From assembly GCA_019424135.1 (NCBI GenBank), contig JAHYZZ010000002.1, forward strand, positions 95,736 through 126,184: a stretch of 30,449 bases of DNA. Reading direction: 5' to 3'. Shown piece after piece: positions 14,649-22,742 of the stretch (position 1 is the stretch's first letter; every line of letters begins with the position of its first letter). This stretch comes from Lachnospiraceae bacterium (GTDB lineage Bacteria; Bacillota; Clostridia; Lachnospirales; Lachnospiraceae). A program made the translations under genes and the position numbers. Below the pieces are notes generated by a model that saw only the letters and a list, made by a program, of their open reading frames with translations, did not search any database and had not been told where the DNA came from.

Positions 14649-15929
14649 ATGAGCAACTATAAGATTGAGACAAAATGTATTCAGTCCGGATATCAGCCGG
14701 GGAACGGAGAACCCAGAGTTCTTCCGATCTATCAGAGTACAACCTTTAAATACAACAGCAGTGAGCAGATGGGAAGATTGTTCGACCTTGAGGAATCCGG
14801 TTATTTCTATACCAGACTCCAGAACCCTACGAATGATGCTGTAGCTGCAAAAATATGTGATTTGGAGGGCGGTTATGCCGCGATGCTGACTTCTTCCGGA
14901 CAGGCGGCAAGTTTTTACGCTATTATGAATATTGCAGCGGCCGGAGACCATATTGTCTGTGCATCTGCCTTATATGGTGGTACATACAACCTATATGCCC
15001 ATACGATCAAGAAAATGGGCATCGATGCTACTTTTGTAGATCCGGATTGTACAAAAGAAGAATTGGATGCGGCATTCCAGGAGAATACAAAGGCGGTATT
15101 TGGAGAGACGATTGCAAATCCGGCGTTGGTAGTTTTGGATATCGAAAAGTTTGCACAGGCTGCTCATGATCACGGTGTGCCGCTGATTATTGATAACACT
15201 TTTGCCACACCAATCAACTGCCGCCCCTTTGAGTGGGGAGCAGATATCGTAACTCATTCAACCACAAAATATATGGACGGACATGCAACCTGTGTTGGAG
15301 GTGCCATCGTTGATAGTGGTAATTTTGACTGGGAAGCGTATGCAGACAAGTTTCCGGGACTTACAACTCCTGATGAGACCTATCACGGAATTGTTTATAC
15401 AAAAAAATTTGGAAAGGGTGCCTATATCACCAAGGCAACAGCACAACTGATGCGTGATCTTGGATCCATCCAGTCCCCGCAGAATGCATTTCTTTTGAAT
15501 CTTGGACTGGAGACTCTGCATCTGCGTATGGAAAGACACTGTGAAAATGCGAAGAAAGCGGCTGAATATTTAAAGAACCATGAAAAGGTGGCATGGGTAG
15601 AATGTCCGTCGCTTCCTGGAGACAAATATTATGATCTTGCCAAGAAGTATATGCCAAAGGGTACCTGCGGTGTTATTACATTTGGGCTGAAGGGTGGAAG
15701 AAATGCTGCGGTTCGAATGATGGATAGCTTAAAAATGATTGCGATTGTTACACATGTTGCGGATGCCAGAAGCTGTGTCCTTCACCCGGCCAGTCATACT
15801 CATCGCCAGATGAATGACCAAGAACTTCTGGAGGCAGGGGTACGGCCTGATTTGATCCGTTTCAGCGTGGGCATTGAAAATATTGAAGATATCATTGAAG
15901 ATCTGAAGCAGGCGTTGGAAGAAGTATAA
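14649..15929 (+). CDS. metY: O-acetylhomoserine sulfhydrylase / homocysteine synthase (MetY type)
   Basis: A 426-residue PLP enzyme of the Cys/Met metabolism family that makes homocysteine from O-acetylhomoserine and sulfide. K207 in HSTTKYMDGHAT is the PLP lysine, and YTRLQNPTN and TSSGQAASF are the phosphate-binding segments. The insertion around PGLTTPDETYHG (about residues 235-255) and the overall length favour MetY over cystathionine or methionine lyases, which run to about 390-400 residues. The start is the ATG after AAGGAGGAGACG. A longer frame beginning at 14571 overlaps the upstream gene and has no better signal. It probably shares a transcript with the small gene before it. Downstream lies a strong hairpin. 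Confidence 0.9.
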   Translation: MSNYKIETKCIQSGYQPGNGEPRVLPIYQSTTFKYNSSEQMGRLFDLEESGYFYTRLQNPTNDAVAAKICDLEGGYAAMLTSSGQAASFYAIMNIAAAGDHIVCASALYGGTYNLYAHTIKKMGIDATFVDPDCTKEELDAAFQENTKAVFGETIANPALVVLDIEKFAQAAHDHGVPLIIDNTFATPINCRPFEWGADIVTHSTTKYMDGHATCVGGAIVDSGNFDWEAYADKFPGLTTPDETYHGIVYTKKFGKGAYITKATAQLMRDLGSIQSPQNAFLLNLGLETLHLRMERHCENAKKAAEYLKNHEKVAWVECPSLPGDKYYDLAKKYMPKGTCGVITFGLKGGRNAAVRMMDSLKMIAIVTHVADARSCVLHPASHTHRQMNDQELLEAGVRPDLIRFSVGIENIEDIIEDLKQALEEV

Positions 15930-15936
15930 AAAATTC

Positions 15937-15976
15937 AGAACACCTCCATACTAAGAGAAAAGTATGGAGGTGTTCT
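15937..15976 (+). promoter_or_regulatory. 16-bp perfect hairpin that contains the ribosome binding site of the tepA-like gene
   Basis: Arms AGAACACCTCCATACT (15937-15952) and AGTATGGAGGTGTTCT (15961-15976) pair without mismatch around an 8-base loop. The 3' arm carries GGAGG (15966-15970), which is the Shine-Dalgarno of the ATG at 15980. There is no T run after the stem. It begins 7 bases after the metY stop. It could be a poor terminator, an RNase III site, or a translational switch that hides the ribosome binding site. Confidence 0.85.
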
Positions 15977-15979
15977 TAT

Positions 15980-16669
15980 ATGGGAAATATAGAGGAAAAT
16001 CAAGAACAAATCAAGGAAACAGGAAGTTTGGATCTTGGGCAGGGAGAAGAAAAACATCAGATACGTCTGCTGACCATTATTGGAGAGATTGAAGGTCATG
16101 AAGCAGTGTCCGGAAGCACCAAATCTACTAAGTATGAACATATTTTGCCTATGCTGGCGGAAGTGGAAGACAGTGATAAGATTGATGGGCTTCTTATCCT
16201 GCTAAATACGTTAGGTGGAGATATCGAGGCAGGGCTATCCATAGCAGAAATGATCGCATCTTTAAGTAAACCGACGGTTTCTCTGGTTCTTGGTGGGAGC
16301 CATTCGATTGGAGGACCGCTGGCAGTATCAGCCAGATATTCCTTTATTGTGCCAAGCGGGACTATGATCATTCATCCAGTCAGATCAAACGGGATGTTTA
16401 TTGGTGTTGCACAGAGTCTAAGGAATATGATTCGTACACAGGACAGAATCACCAGGTTTCTCGCAGAACATTCCAGGATATCCCAGAAACGGATTGAAGA
16501 ATTAATGCTGAATCCCAAAGAACTTGTAAAAGATGTGGGAACTCTGTTGGAAGGCCGGGATGCGGTGAGAGAAGGATTGATTGATGAAGTGGGGGGAATG
16601 AGCGATGCCTTGCATAAACTGCACGAAATGATCCGGGAAGAGAGGCATAAAAAGTGTGAAAATTGGTAA
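15980..16669 (+). CDS. tepA: ClpP-like serine protease homologue, TepA (YmfB) type
   Basis: A 229-residue member of the ClpP/crotonase fold. The oxyanion and nucleophile segment GGSHSIGGPLAVSARYSF puts the serine at S109; H132 in MIIHPVR is the expected histidine. The acidic partner lies in the C-terminal third, around DVGTLLEGRDAVREGLIDEVG. The length and the Ser region match the TepA group rather than housekeeping ClpP. TepA was linked to protein export in B. subtilis and, as here, lies just upstream of spoIIIE/ftsK. The first 28 residues are charged and dispensable-looking; there is no signal peptide. Its ribosome binding site is enclosed in the preceding hairpin, so expression may be conditional. 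Confidence 0.88.
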   Translation: MGNIEENQEQIKETGSLDLGQGEEKHQIRLLTIIGEIEGHEAVSGSTKSTKYEHILPMLAEVEDSDKIDGLLILLNTLGGDIEAGLSIAEMIASLSKPTVSLVLGGSHSIGGPLAVSARYSFIVPSGTMIIHPVRSNGMFIGVAQSLRNMIRTQDRITRFLAEHSRISQKRIEELMLNPKELVKDVGTLLEGRDAVREGLIDEVGGMSDALHKLHEMIREERHKKCENW

Positions 16670-16697
16670 TGACAGCCTTTTCCAAAAATGATATACT
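16669..16697 (+). promoter_or_regulatory. Probable promoter of ftsK/spoIIIE
   Basis: ATGACA (16669-16674, 5 of 6 matches), 17-bp spacer, TATACT (16692-16697, 5 of 6). It starts on the last base of the tepA-like stop codon and leaves a leader of about 33 nt. Confidence 0.65.
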
Positions 16698-16736
16698 AAA
16701 ATATAGCATTGCCAATTGTAAGGGGGAAATGTAAAA

Positions 16737-19118
16737 ATGGCTGCCAAATCTAAAAAGAGAGGGAGCAAAAAGAAGACCAGAACAAAACAGAGTTCACAAA
16801 ATTTCTTGAAAGATGAAATTATTATCTGGCTGACTTTAGCTGTCAGCATTTTGATGTTAGTCAGCATTTTTGGATTCGGTGGATTTATAGGGGAGACTTT
16901 TTCCGATTTCCTATTTTTAATATTCGGACTGACTGCATATGTGATTCCGTTTTTATTGTTTGGCGGAATCACTTTTCTCATCTCGAACAAGGGAAACAGG
17001 CAGGCATATGTAAAAACTGCGGCAGGTGTTATATTTCTGGTGCTGGCATGTACATTTCTACAGCTGATAGACAGCCAGGGCGGACTGCTTGGAAGTATTC
17101 TGGTACACACCCTGACTCCGGCAATCGGAGTTGCGGGTACATATGTGATGGTTGTTATTTTAATGATTATCTGTATCGTAATCATTACGGGAAAATCTTT
17201 ACTGCAAGGTGTAAAGGTCCAAAGTGATAGAGCTTATGGAAAGGCCAAACAGGATGCAGCAAAGACAATAGAGCGCACAAAAGCTATGAGGGCCAAAAAG
17301 ACTAAAAAAGCAGGAGAGCGGACAGGGTGGGGAAGGAAGCGCAGCGACCACCATATCGAAGGAGTGTCCTTTGATACAACACTTGCAAAAAGGTCACCGG
17401 ATGTTAAGGAGCTGAAGTCAGATGGCTCTGAAAAAGAACCAGATTTTCCAATTCACCGAGGATCAGATACACCGTTGTTTATGGAAGCGAAAGAAGAATC
17501 TGAAAGATCTCTGGATGAATCTGGGAAGTTGGGAGTTGCTTTGACTCAGGTTCCATCCAGAAGTGGAAAGAAGATGGATGCCGGAGCAATCGCTGATGAG
17601 ACAGGAGCTGTGGCGGCTGTAGCATCAGCTCAGATGAAGCGGTCTGTGAAAGGTTACCGTTATCCTCCGTTGTCCCTTTTGAAACGGGGAACCAAAGGAG
17701 GAGGAGAATCGGATGCTGTACTTCGTGAAACGGCCATGAAACTTCAGCAGACTCTTCAGAACTTTGGCGTTCATGTTACGGTAACGAATGTCAGCTGCGG
17801 ACCTTCTGTGACCCGGTATGAGTTACAGCCTGAGATGGGGGTAAAGGTCAGCAAGATCGTGGGACTTGCTGATGATATTAAGCTGAATCTGGCAGCTGCA
17901 GACATCCGGATCGAAGCCCCAATTCCGGGAAAGGCTGCGGTTGGCATTGAGGTGCCCAACAAGGAAAATTCACCGGTTATGTTAAGGGATCTTTTGGAGT
18001 CTGCCGAGTTTAAAAACAGTATTTCTAAGGTCTCCTTTGCCGTGGGAAAGGATATCGGAGGAAAGGTTGTGGTTGCTGACATTGCGAAAATGCCCCACTT
18101 GCTGATTGCCGGAGCAACTGGATCCGGAAAATCTGTCTGTATCAATACGTTGATCATGAGCATTCTTTACAAGGCTTCTCCGGATGAAGTAAAATTGATC
18201 ATGATTGATCCAAAAGTGGTTGAATTAAGCGTTTATAACGGCATTCCACATTTGATGATTCCCGTGGTAACAGATCCAAAGAAGGCTGCAGGCGCCTTAA
18301 ACTGGGCCGTTGCTGAAATGACCAGAAGATATCAGGCCTTTGCAGAAATGCATGTGCGTGATATGAAGGGATATAATGAAAAGATACGGATGCTGCCGGC
18401 AGAAGACGGACAGGATCGTTCTTTGATGCCTCAGATTGTTATTATTGTCGACGAGCTCGCAGATCTGATGATGGTAGCACCAGGAGATGTGGAGGAGGCC
18501 ATCTGCCGTCTGGCTCAGCTTGCGCGTGCGGCAGGGATACATTTGGTTTTGGCAACCCAGAGGCCATCGGTAAATGTTATTACCGGGCTTATTAAGGCAA
18601 ATATGCCGTCAAGAATTGCATTTTCAGTCTCTTCCGGGGTAGATTCCCGGACGATTATTGACATGAACGGAGCGGAAAAGCTTCTTGGGAAGGGAGATAT
18701 GTTGTTTTATCCATCCGGATATCAGAAGCCTGCCCGTGTACAGGGATCCTTTGTCACAGACAAAGAGGTACAAAGTGTTGTAGAATATTTGAAGGAGCAT
18801 AATTGTGATGTTACGTATGATGAAGAAGTTGTAAATCATGTAAATACTACTCCGATCGGAAGTGGTAAAGGAACAGGGGCCTCACAGGAAGATGACCGGG
18901 ATGTGCATTTTGTGGATGCTGGAAGACTGATTATTGATAAAGACAAGGCATCTATCGGTATGCTCCAGAGAACGTTTAAAATTGGATTTAACCGGGCGGC
19001 ACGAATTATGGATCAGCTGGCAGATGCCGGAGTCGTCGGCCCGGAAGAGGGCACAAAGCCGCGGAAGATTCTTATGTCTTCTGCGGAATTTGAACAGTAT
19101 CTTGAAGAATCGATCTAA
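16737..19118 (+). CDS. ftsK: DNA translocase FtsK/SpoIIIE
   Basis: A 793-residue membrane-anchored DNA pump that clears chromosomes from the closing septum; in spore formers the homologue SpoIIIE fills the forespore. A basic N terminus is followed by four hydrophobic helices (about residues 30-165) and a variable charged linker (about 170-310). The alpha/beta motor has Walker A GATGSGKS (K465) and Walker B IVIIVDELADL (D572). The C-terminal gamma winged helix (about 725-793, ASIGMLQRTFKIGFNRAARI) reads the KOPS/SRS polarity signals. FtsK and SpoIIIE cannot be separated from sequence alone. The start is preceded by AAGGGGGAAAT. Confidence 0.96.
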   Translation: MAAKSKKRGSKKKTRTKQSSQNFLKDEIIIWLTLAVSILMLVSIFGFGGFIGETFSDFLFLIFGLTAYVIPFLLFGGITFLISNKGNRQAYVKTAAGVIFLVLACTFLQLIDSQGGLLGSILVHTLTPAIGVAGTYVMVVILMIICIVIITGKSLLQGVKVQSDRAYGKAKQDAAKTIERTKAMRAKKTKKAGERTGWGRKRSDHHIEGVSFDTTLAKRSPDVKELKSDGSEKEPDFPIHRGSDTPLFMEAKEESERSLDESGKLGVALTQVPSRSGKKMDAGAIADETGAVAAVASAQMKRSVKGYRYPPLSLLKRGTKGGGESDAVLRETAMKLQQTLQNFGVHVTVTNVSCGPSVTRYELQPEMGVKVSKIVGLADDIKLNLAAADIRIEAPIPGKAAVGIEVPNKENSPVMLRDLLESAEFKNSISKVSFAVGKDIGGKVVVADIAKMPHLLIAGATGSGKSVCINTLIMSILYKASPDEVKLIMIDPKVVELSVYNGIPHLMIPVVTDPKKAAGALNWAVAEMTRRYQAFAEMHVRDMKGYNEKIRMLPAEDGQDRSLMPQIVIIVDELADLMMVAPGDVEEAICRLAQLARAAGIHLVLATQRPSVNVITGLIKANMPSRIAFSVSSGVDSRTIIDMNGAEKLLGKGDMLFYPSGYQKPARVQGSFVTDKEVQSVVEYLKEHNCDVTYDEEVVNHVNTTPIGSGKGTGASQEDDRDVHFVDAGRLIIDKDKASIGMLQRTFKIGFNRAARIMDQLADAGVVGPEEGTKPRKILMSSAEFEQYLEESI

Positions 19119-19160
19119 TCACAGGATTATTTTTAGATAGAACCGGGAGGAATTCATAAA

Positions 19161-20381
19161 ATGAAATGCAGGTATTGTGGATATGACATACCGGAGGGGG
19201 AATTATATTGTAAAAAATGCGGGAAGGAAGTACAGATTGTACCAGATTATAACCCGTTGGATGATATGTTGACTGCACAGATCAAGGTTTCTTTGGATGG
19301 GGATAGTCCCCAGCAGGAAGACTCTTTTGACGAGGCTTTGACAAGCCGAAGAAGTGTGCGAAATACAGGCCGGAATGTAGGACGAAATACAAGGCGCGGT
19401 ACAATGGAGCGAACACCTGAAATGGATCGTAAGAGAAGACGACAGCAGGCAGCAAGAAAAAAGGCTGCTCTGCGGAAGAAAAGAAGAAGGCTTCTGTTGA
19501 TGATGGCTTTGTTTTTTGTCTTGATCGTTGCAGCTGTATATTTGATCTACAGTAATTCTTATGCCGGGACTGTGCGAAAAGGCAATCGTGCACTTTCGTC
19601 TGGCAATTATACGGAGGCTCAAAACTGTTTTGAAAAAGCGATGGAAAAAAATAATGAAAAACCAGAAGCTTATACAGGTCTTTCGAAGGTATATATTGCG
19701 CAGGATGATTTGGATGCAGCGGAATCGGTATTTTTAACCAGCCTGGAAAGTCAGACGGGAAATGCACAGCTCTACGAAGCTTGTATTGATTTTTATATGG
19801 ATACAAAACAAAAGGAGAAGATTCCGACCTTGTTGGAGGATGCAACAGACGATGTCAGGGAAGCACTGGGAGGGTATATTATAGATGCCCCTCAGTTCAG
19901 CTTGGATGATGAGGAGACCTTTGAGGATGTACAAGAGCTGACGCTTACAGCAGGAGACGGCGATACGATTTATTATACGACGGATGAGTCAGATCCTACT
20001 ACGTCTTCGACTAAATATGCAGATCCGATTCAGATCAGCGAGGGGACAACCACAATTACGGCCATTGCCGTAGATGACAGGGGAGTTCCTAGTCTTCCCG
20101 TTAAAAAAAGTTATACGGTGGAATTCCCGATGGTAGACGCACCGGCGGTATCACCTTCAACCGGACAGTATGAAAAGGCAAAACAAATTGAGATCAAGGT
20201 CCCGGAAGGGTATGATGCATATTATACAATGGATCAGTCAGACCCTACCACGGCATCAACCAAGTATACAGGGCCGATAGATATGCCGGAGGGAACAACA
20301 ATCTTTAAGGCGATTCTTGTAGATGGAAGCGGGCGTTCCAGTGGGATAACAACCCGGAATTATGAACTGGTTTTAGAGTAA
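19161..20381 (+). CDS. Membrane protein with zinc ribbon, TPR and two CHB_HEX-type repeats
   Basis: A 406-residue protein with a clear but unusual domain order. An N-terminal zinc ribbon (C3, C6, C17, C20) is followed by a polar, strongly basic linker (about 60-110) and one membrane helix at 111-130. Next comes a TPR-like helical region (about 138-215) including GNYTEAQNCFEKAME. Two tandem beta repeats of about 80 residues follow (about 237-316 and 322-404), each with YYTxDxSDPTT and STKY, the hallmark of the chitobiase/beta-hexosaminidase C-terminal (CHB_HEX_C_1) module. Positive charge before the helix puts the ribbon inside and the repeats outside. The function is unknown; carbohydrate or cell wall binding is a guess. 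GGGAGGA precedes the ATG. Confidence 0.85.
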   Translation: MKCRYCGYDIPEGELYCKKCGKEVQIVPDYNPLDDMLTAQIKVSLDGDSPQQEDSFDEALTSRRSVRNTGRNVGRNTRRGTMERTPEMDRKRRRQQAARKKAALRKKRRRLLLMMALFFVLIVAAVYLIYSNSYAGTVRKGNRALSSGNYTEAQNCFEKAMEKNNEKPEAYTGLSKVYIAQDDLDAAESVFLTSLESQTGNAQLYEACIDFYMDTKQKEKIPTLLEDATDDVREALGGYIIDAPQFSLDDEETFEDVQELTLTAGDGDTIYYTTDESDPTTSSTKYADPIQISEGTTTITAIAVDDRGVPSLPVKKSYTVEFPMVDAPAVSPSTGQYEKAKQIEIKVPEGYDAYYTMDQSDPTTASTKYTGPIDMPEGTTIFKAILVDGSGRSSGITTRNYELVLE

Positions 20382-20423
20382 TTATCAATAATGGGCCTTA
20401 GATATGGAAATTACTTATACTCA

Positions 20424-20452
20424 TTGAAATGTCTGTTTTACAGAGCTATAAT
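20424..20452 (+). promoter_or_regulatory. SigA-type promoter of the first iron alcohol dehydrogenase
   Basis: TTGAAA (20424-20429), 17-bp spacer, perfect TATAAT (20447-20452). The leader to the ATG at 20494 is about 35 nt and carries AAAGGAGTGA. No clear terminator for the preceding gene is seen in the 112-base gap. Confidence 0.85.
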
Positions 20453-20493
20453 AATTCTGAAGCAAATAATAACTTGTAAAGGAGTGAATTAGC

Positions 20494-21675
20494 ATGGCAA
20501 GATTTACATTACCAAGAGACATTTATCATGGGAAAGGGAGTCTGGAGGAACTTAAGAATCTGAAAGGGAAAAAGGCGATCCTTGTGGTAGGCGGAGGTTC
20601 TATGAAACGTCAGGGCTTTCTGGACAAGGCTGTGAATTATTTGAAAGATGCCGGGATGGAAGTGGAAGTATTTGAAGGTGTAGAGCCTGATCCGTCTGTT
20701 GAGACAGTTATGAAAGGCGCTGAAGCAATGCGTAAGTTCGAGCCTGACTGGATTGTTGCTATGGGCGGCGGTTCACCGATTGATGCAGCAAAAGCCATGT
20801 GGGCATTTTATGAGTACCCGCAGACCACTTTTGAGGATCTGATCACACCGTTTAGCTTCCCGGAGCTGAGAACGAAGGCAAAGTTTGCAGCAATTCCTTC
20901 TACCTCCGGAACAGCTACAGAAGTAACGGCATTCTCAGTTATTACGGATTATCATAAAGGGATCAAGTATCCTCTGGCTGATTTTAATATTACCCCAGAT
21001 GTCGCAATCGTAGATTCTGAACTGGTGGAAGGACTTCCAGCCCGTCAGGTTGCATATACAGGAATGGATGCATTGACCCATGCGATTGAAGCATATGTCT
21101 CTACATTAAATTGTGCTTATACAGATCCGCTGGCAATTCAGGCTATCGAGATGGTATTTGATTACCTGCCTGCTTCCTATAAGGGAAACATGAATGCAAG
21201 AGCACATATGCATGATGCGCAGTGCCTGGCCGGTATGGCGTTTTCCAATGCCCTGCTTGGTATTGTTCATTCTATGGCTCACAAGACTGGCGCTGTATTC
21301 TCTACAGGGCATATTACGCATGGCCTTGCAAACGCAATGTATCTGCCTTATGTAATCCAGTATAATGCAAAAGATCCAGTGGCTGCAAAGCGTTATGCAG
21401 AGATTGCACGCAGAGTAGGTCTTGAGGGAGTTTCCGAGCAGGCCTTGATCAATAGTCTGCGCGCAAAAATCAAAGAGTTCAATGTAATTCTTGGAATTCC
21501 GGCTACTTTACAGGAATTTGGAATAAAAGAAGACGAGTTCAAAGAAAAAATTGCAGAAATTTCTAAAAATGCTGTGGGTGATGCATGTACAGGATCCAAC
21601 CCGAGAACGATTGATCCTGAAACAATGGAGAAGTTGTTTAACTGCATTTATTATGGAAAAGAAGTGGACTTTTAA
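20494..21675 (+). CDS. Iron-containing alcohol dehydrogenase (group III)
   Basis: A 393-residue dehydrogenase of the Fe-ADH family, probably an NAD(P)H-linked aldehyde or alcohol reductase of fermentation. The cofactor loop VAMGGGSPIDAAKA is near residue 92. The metal site follows the pattern of FucO and AdhE: Asp and His in GMDALTHAIEAY, then His in GIVHSMAH and His in HGLAN. The sequence is of the short butanol-dehydrogenase or AdhE C-terminal type, but the substrate cannot be read from it. It has its own promoter and terminator, so it is monocistronic. The neighbouring nfnAB and the presence of Rex suggest a role in NADH disposal. Confidence 0.93.
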   Translation: MARFTLPRDIYHGKGSLEELKNLKGKKAILVVGGGSMKRQGFLDKAVNYLKDAGMEVEVFEGVEPDPSVETVMKGAEAMRKFEPDWIVAMGGGSPIDAAKAMWAFYEYPQTTFEDLITPFSFPELRTKAKFAAIPSTSGTATEVTAFSVITDYHKGIKYPLADFNITPDVAIVDSELVEGLPARQVAYTGMDALTHAIEAYVSTLNCAYTDPLAIQAIEMVFDYLPASYKGNMNARAHMHDAQCLAGMAFSNALLGIVHSMAHKTGAVFSTGHITHGLANAMYLPYVIQYNAKDPVAAKRYAEIARRVGLEGVSEQALINSLRAKIKEFNVILGIPATLQEFGIKEDEFKEKIAEISKNAVGDACTGSNPRTIDPETMEKLFNCIYYGKEVDF

Positions 21676-21685
21676 AAAAGAAATT

Positions 21686-21732
21686 TATCAGAAAAAAGGC
21701 GGATATAAAGAGTATCCGCCTTTTTTCTGATA
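21686..21732 (+). terminator. Strong terminator after the first alcohol dehydrogenase
   Basis: A perfect 20-bp stem (TATCAGAAAAAAGGCGGATA and its complement) closes a 7-base loop; the A-rich and T-rich parts are inside the stem, so the element reads as a terminator in both directions. Confidence 0.92.
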
Positions 21733-21786
21733 TTTGTATTTTATTGTGAGATTCGTCGGTTTATTTTGGAATTTGAATGGAGTCAC

Positions 21787-21815
21787 TTGATATTTTGTGT
21801 CAGATACATTATTAT
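21787..21815 (+). promoter_or_regulatory. Probable promoter of nfnAB
   Basis: TTGATA (21787-21792), 17-bp spacer, TATTAT (21810-21815), each box matching consensus at 5 of 6 positions. The ATG of the first gene is 40 bases downstream, with TAGGAGGAAAT before it. Confidence 0.65.
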
Positions 21816-21854
21816 GGAAGAAGCATAAATTAGATAGATATAGGAGGAAATGAG

Positions 21855-22742
21855 ATGTACAAGATATTAAAAGCCGAAAAGCTGGCTGATATGATCTATC
21901 TTATGGATGTTGAAGCCCCTCGTGTGGCGAAGCATTGTATGCCTGGTCAGTTTGTTATTGTCAAAATGGATGAAAAAGGAGAGCGTATTCCGCTCACGAT
22001 TTGCGATTATGACAGAGAGGCCGGAACGATTACGATTGTATTTCAGACAGTCGGAGCATCTACACATAAGATGGCCGAATTAAAGGCAGGAGATTCTTTC
22101 CGCGACTTTACTGGACCCTTGGGATGTCCGTCAGAGCTTGTAGGGGAGGATCTGGAGACCCTTAAGAAGAAAAAAATCTTATTTGTCGGTGGCGGTGTCG
22201 GCGCAGCCCCGGTTTATCCCCAGGTAAAATGGATGAAGGAGCATGGAATTGATACGGACGTGATCATTGGATCTAAGACGAAGGATATGCTGCTTTTGGA
22301 AGAGGAGATGAAGGCTGTTGCCGGAAATTATTATCCATGTACGGACGATGGTACATATGGACATGCAGGAATGGTTACCTCTATGATTGAGGAACTGGCG
22401 GCTCAGGGAAATCGGTATGATGTCTGTGTTGCGATTGGACCGATGATCATGATGAAGTTTGTATGCCTTCTGACAAAGAAGCTGGAGATTCCGACGATTG
22501 TCAGCATGAATCCGATCATGGTTGATGGAACCGGTATGTGCGGCGCCTGCAGACTTCATGTGGGTGATGAGATTAAATTTGCCTGTGTAGACGGACCGGA
22601 GTTTGACGGTCATCTGGTCAATTTTGACGAGGCGATGAAGAGACAGCAGATGTATAAGACCCAGGAGGGGCGTGCAATGCTGAAATTACAGGAAGGCGAC
22701 ACCCATCACGGCGGATGTGGCCATTGTGGAGGTGACAACTAA
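21855..22742 (+). CDS. nfnA: NfnA-type FAD/[2Fe-2S] subunit (ferredoxin-NADP+ reductase-like)
   Basis: A 295-residue flavoprotein of the ferredoxin reductase fold. The FAD-binding barrel (about residues 1-100) contains RIPLTICDYD. The NAD(P)-binding domain (about 105-220) begins with ILFVGGGVGAAPVYPQ. A C-terminal [2Fe-2S] motif includes GMCGACRLHVG and a later Cys in FACVDGPEFD. With the next gene it matches the two subunits of NADH-dependent ferredoxin:NADP+ oxidoreductase, which couples NADH and reduced ferredoxin to NADP+ by flavin-based bifurcation. The same family is also annotated as sulfide dehydrogenase or a glutamate synthase partner. The extra Cys/His tail HHGGCGHCGG at the C terminus is odd. 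It overlaps nfnB by one base. Confidence 0.88.
   Translation: MYKILKAEKLADMIYLMDVEAPRVAKHCMPGQFVIVKMDEKGERIPLTICDYDREAGTITIVFQTVGASTHKMAELKAGDSFRDFTGPLGCPSELVGEDLETLKKKKILFVGGGVGAAPVYPQVKWMKEHGIDTDVIIGSKTKDMLLLEEEMKAVAGNYYPCTDDGTYGHAGMVTSMIEELAAQGNRYDVCVAIGPMIMMKFVCLLTKKLEIPTIVSMNPIMVDGTGMCGACRLHVGDEIKFACVDGPEFDGHLVNFDEAMKRQQMYKTQEGRAMLKLQEGDTHHGGCGHCGGDN

Noticed and set aside
20382..20493. A Rex box upstream of the first alcohol dehydrogenase (TTGTAAAGGAGTGAATTAGCA).
   Set aside because: The half-site spacing is wrong and the first half overlaps the ribosome binding site; probably chance.
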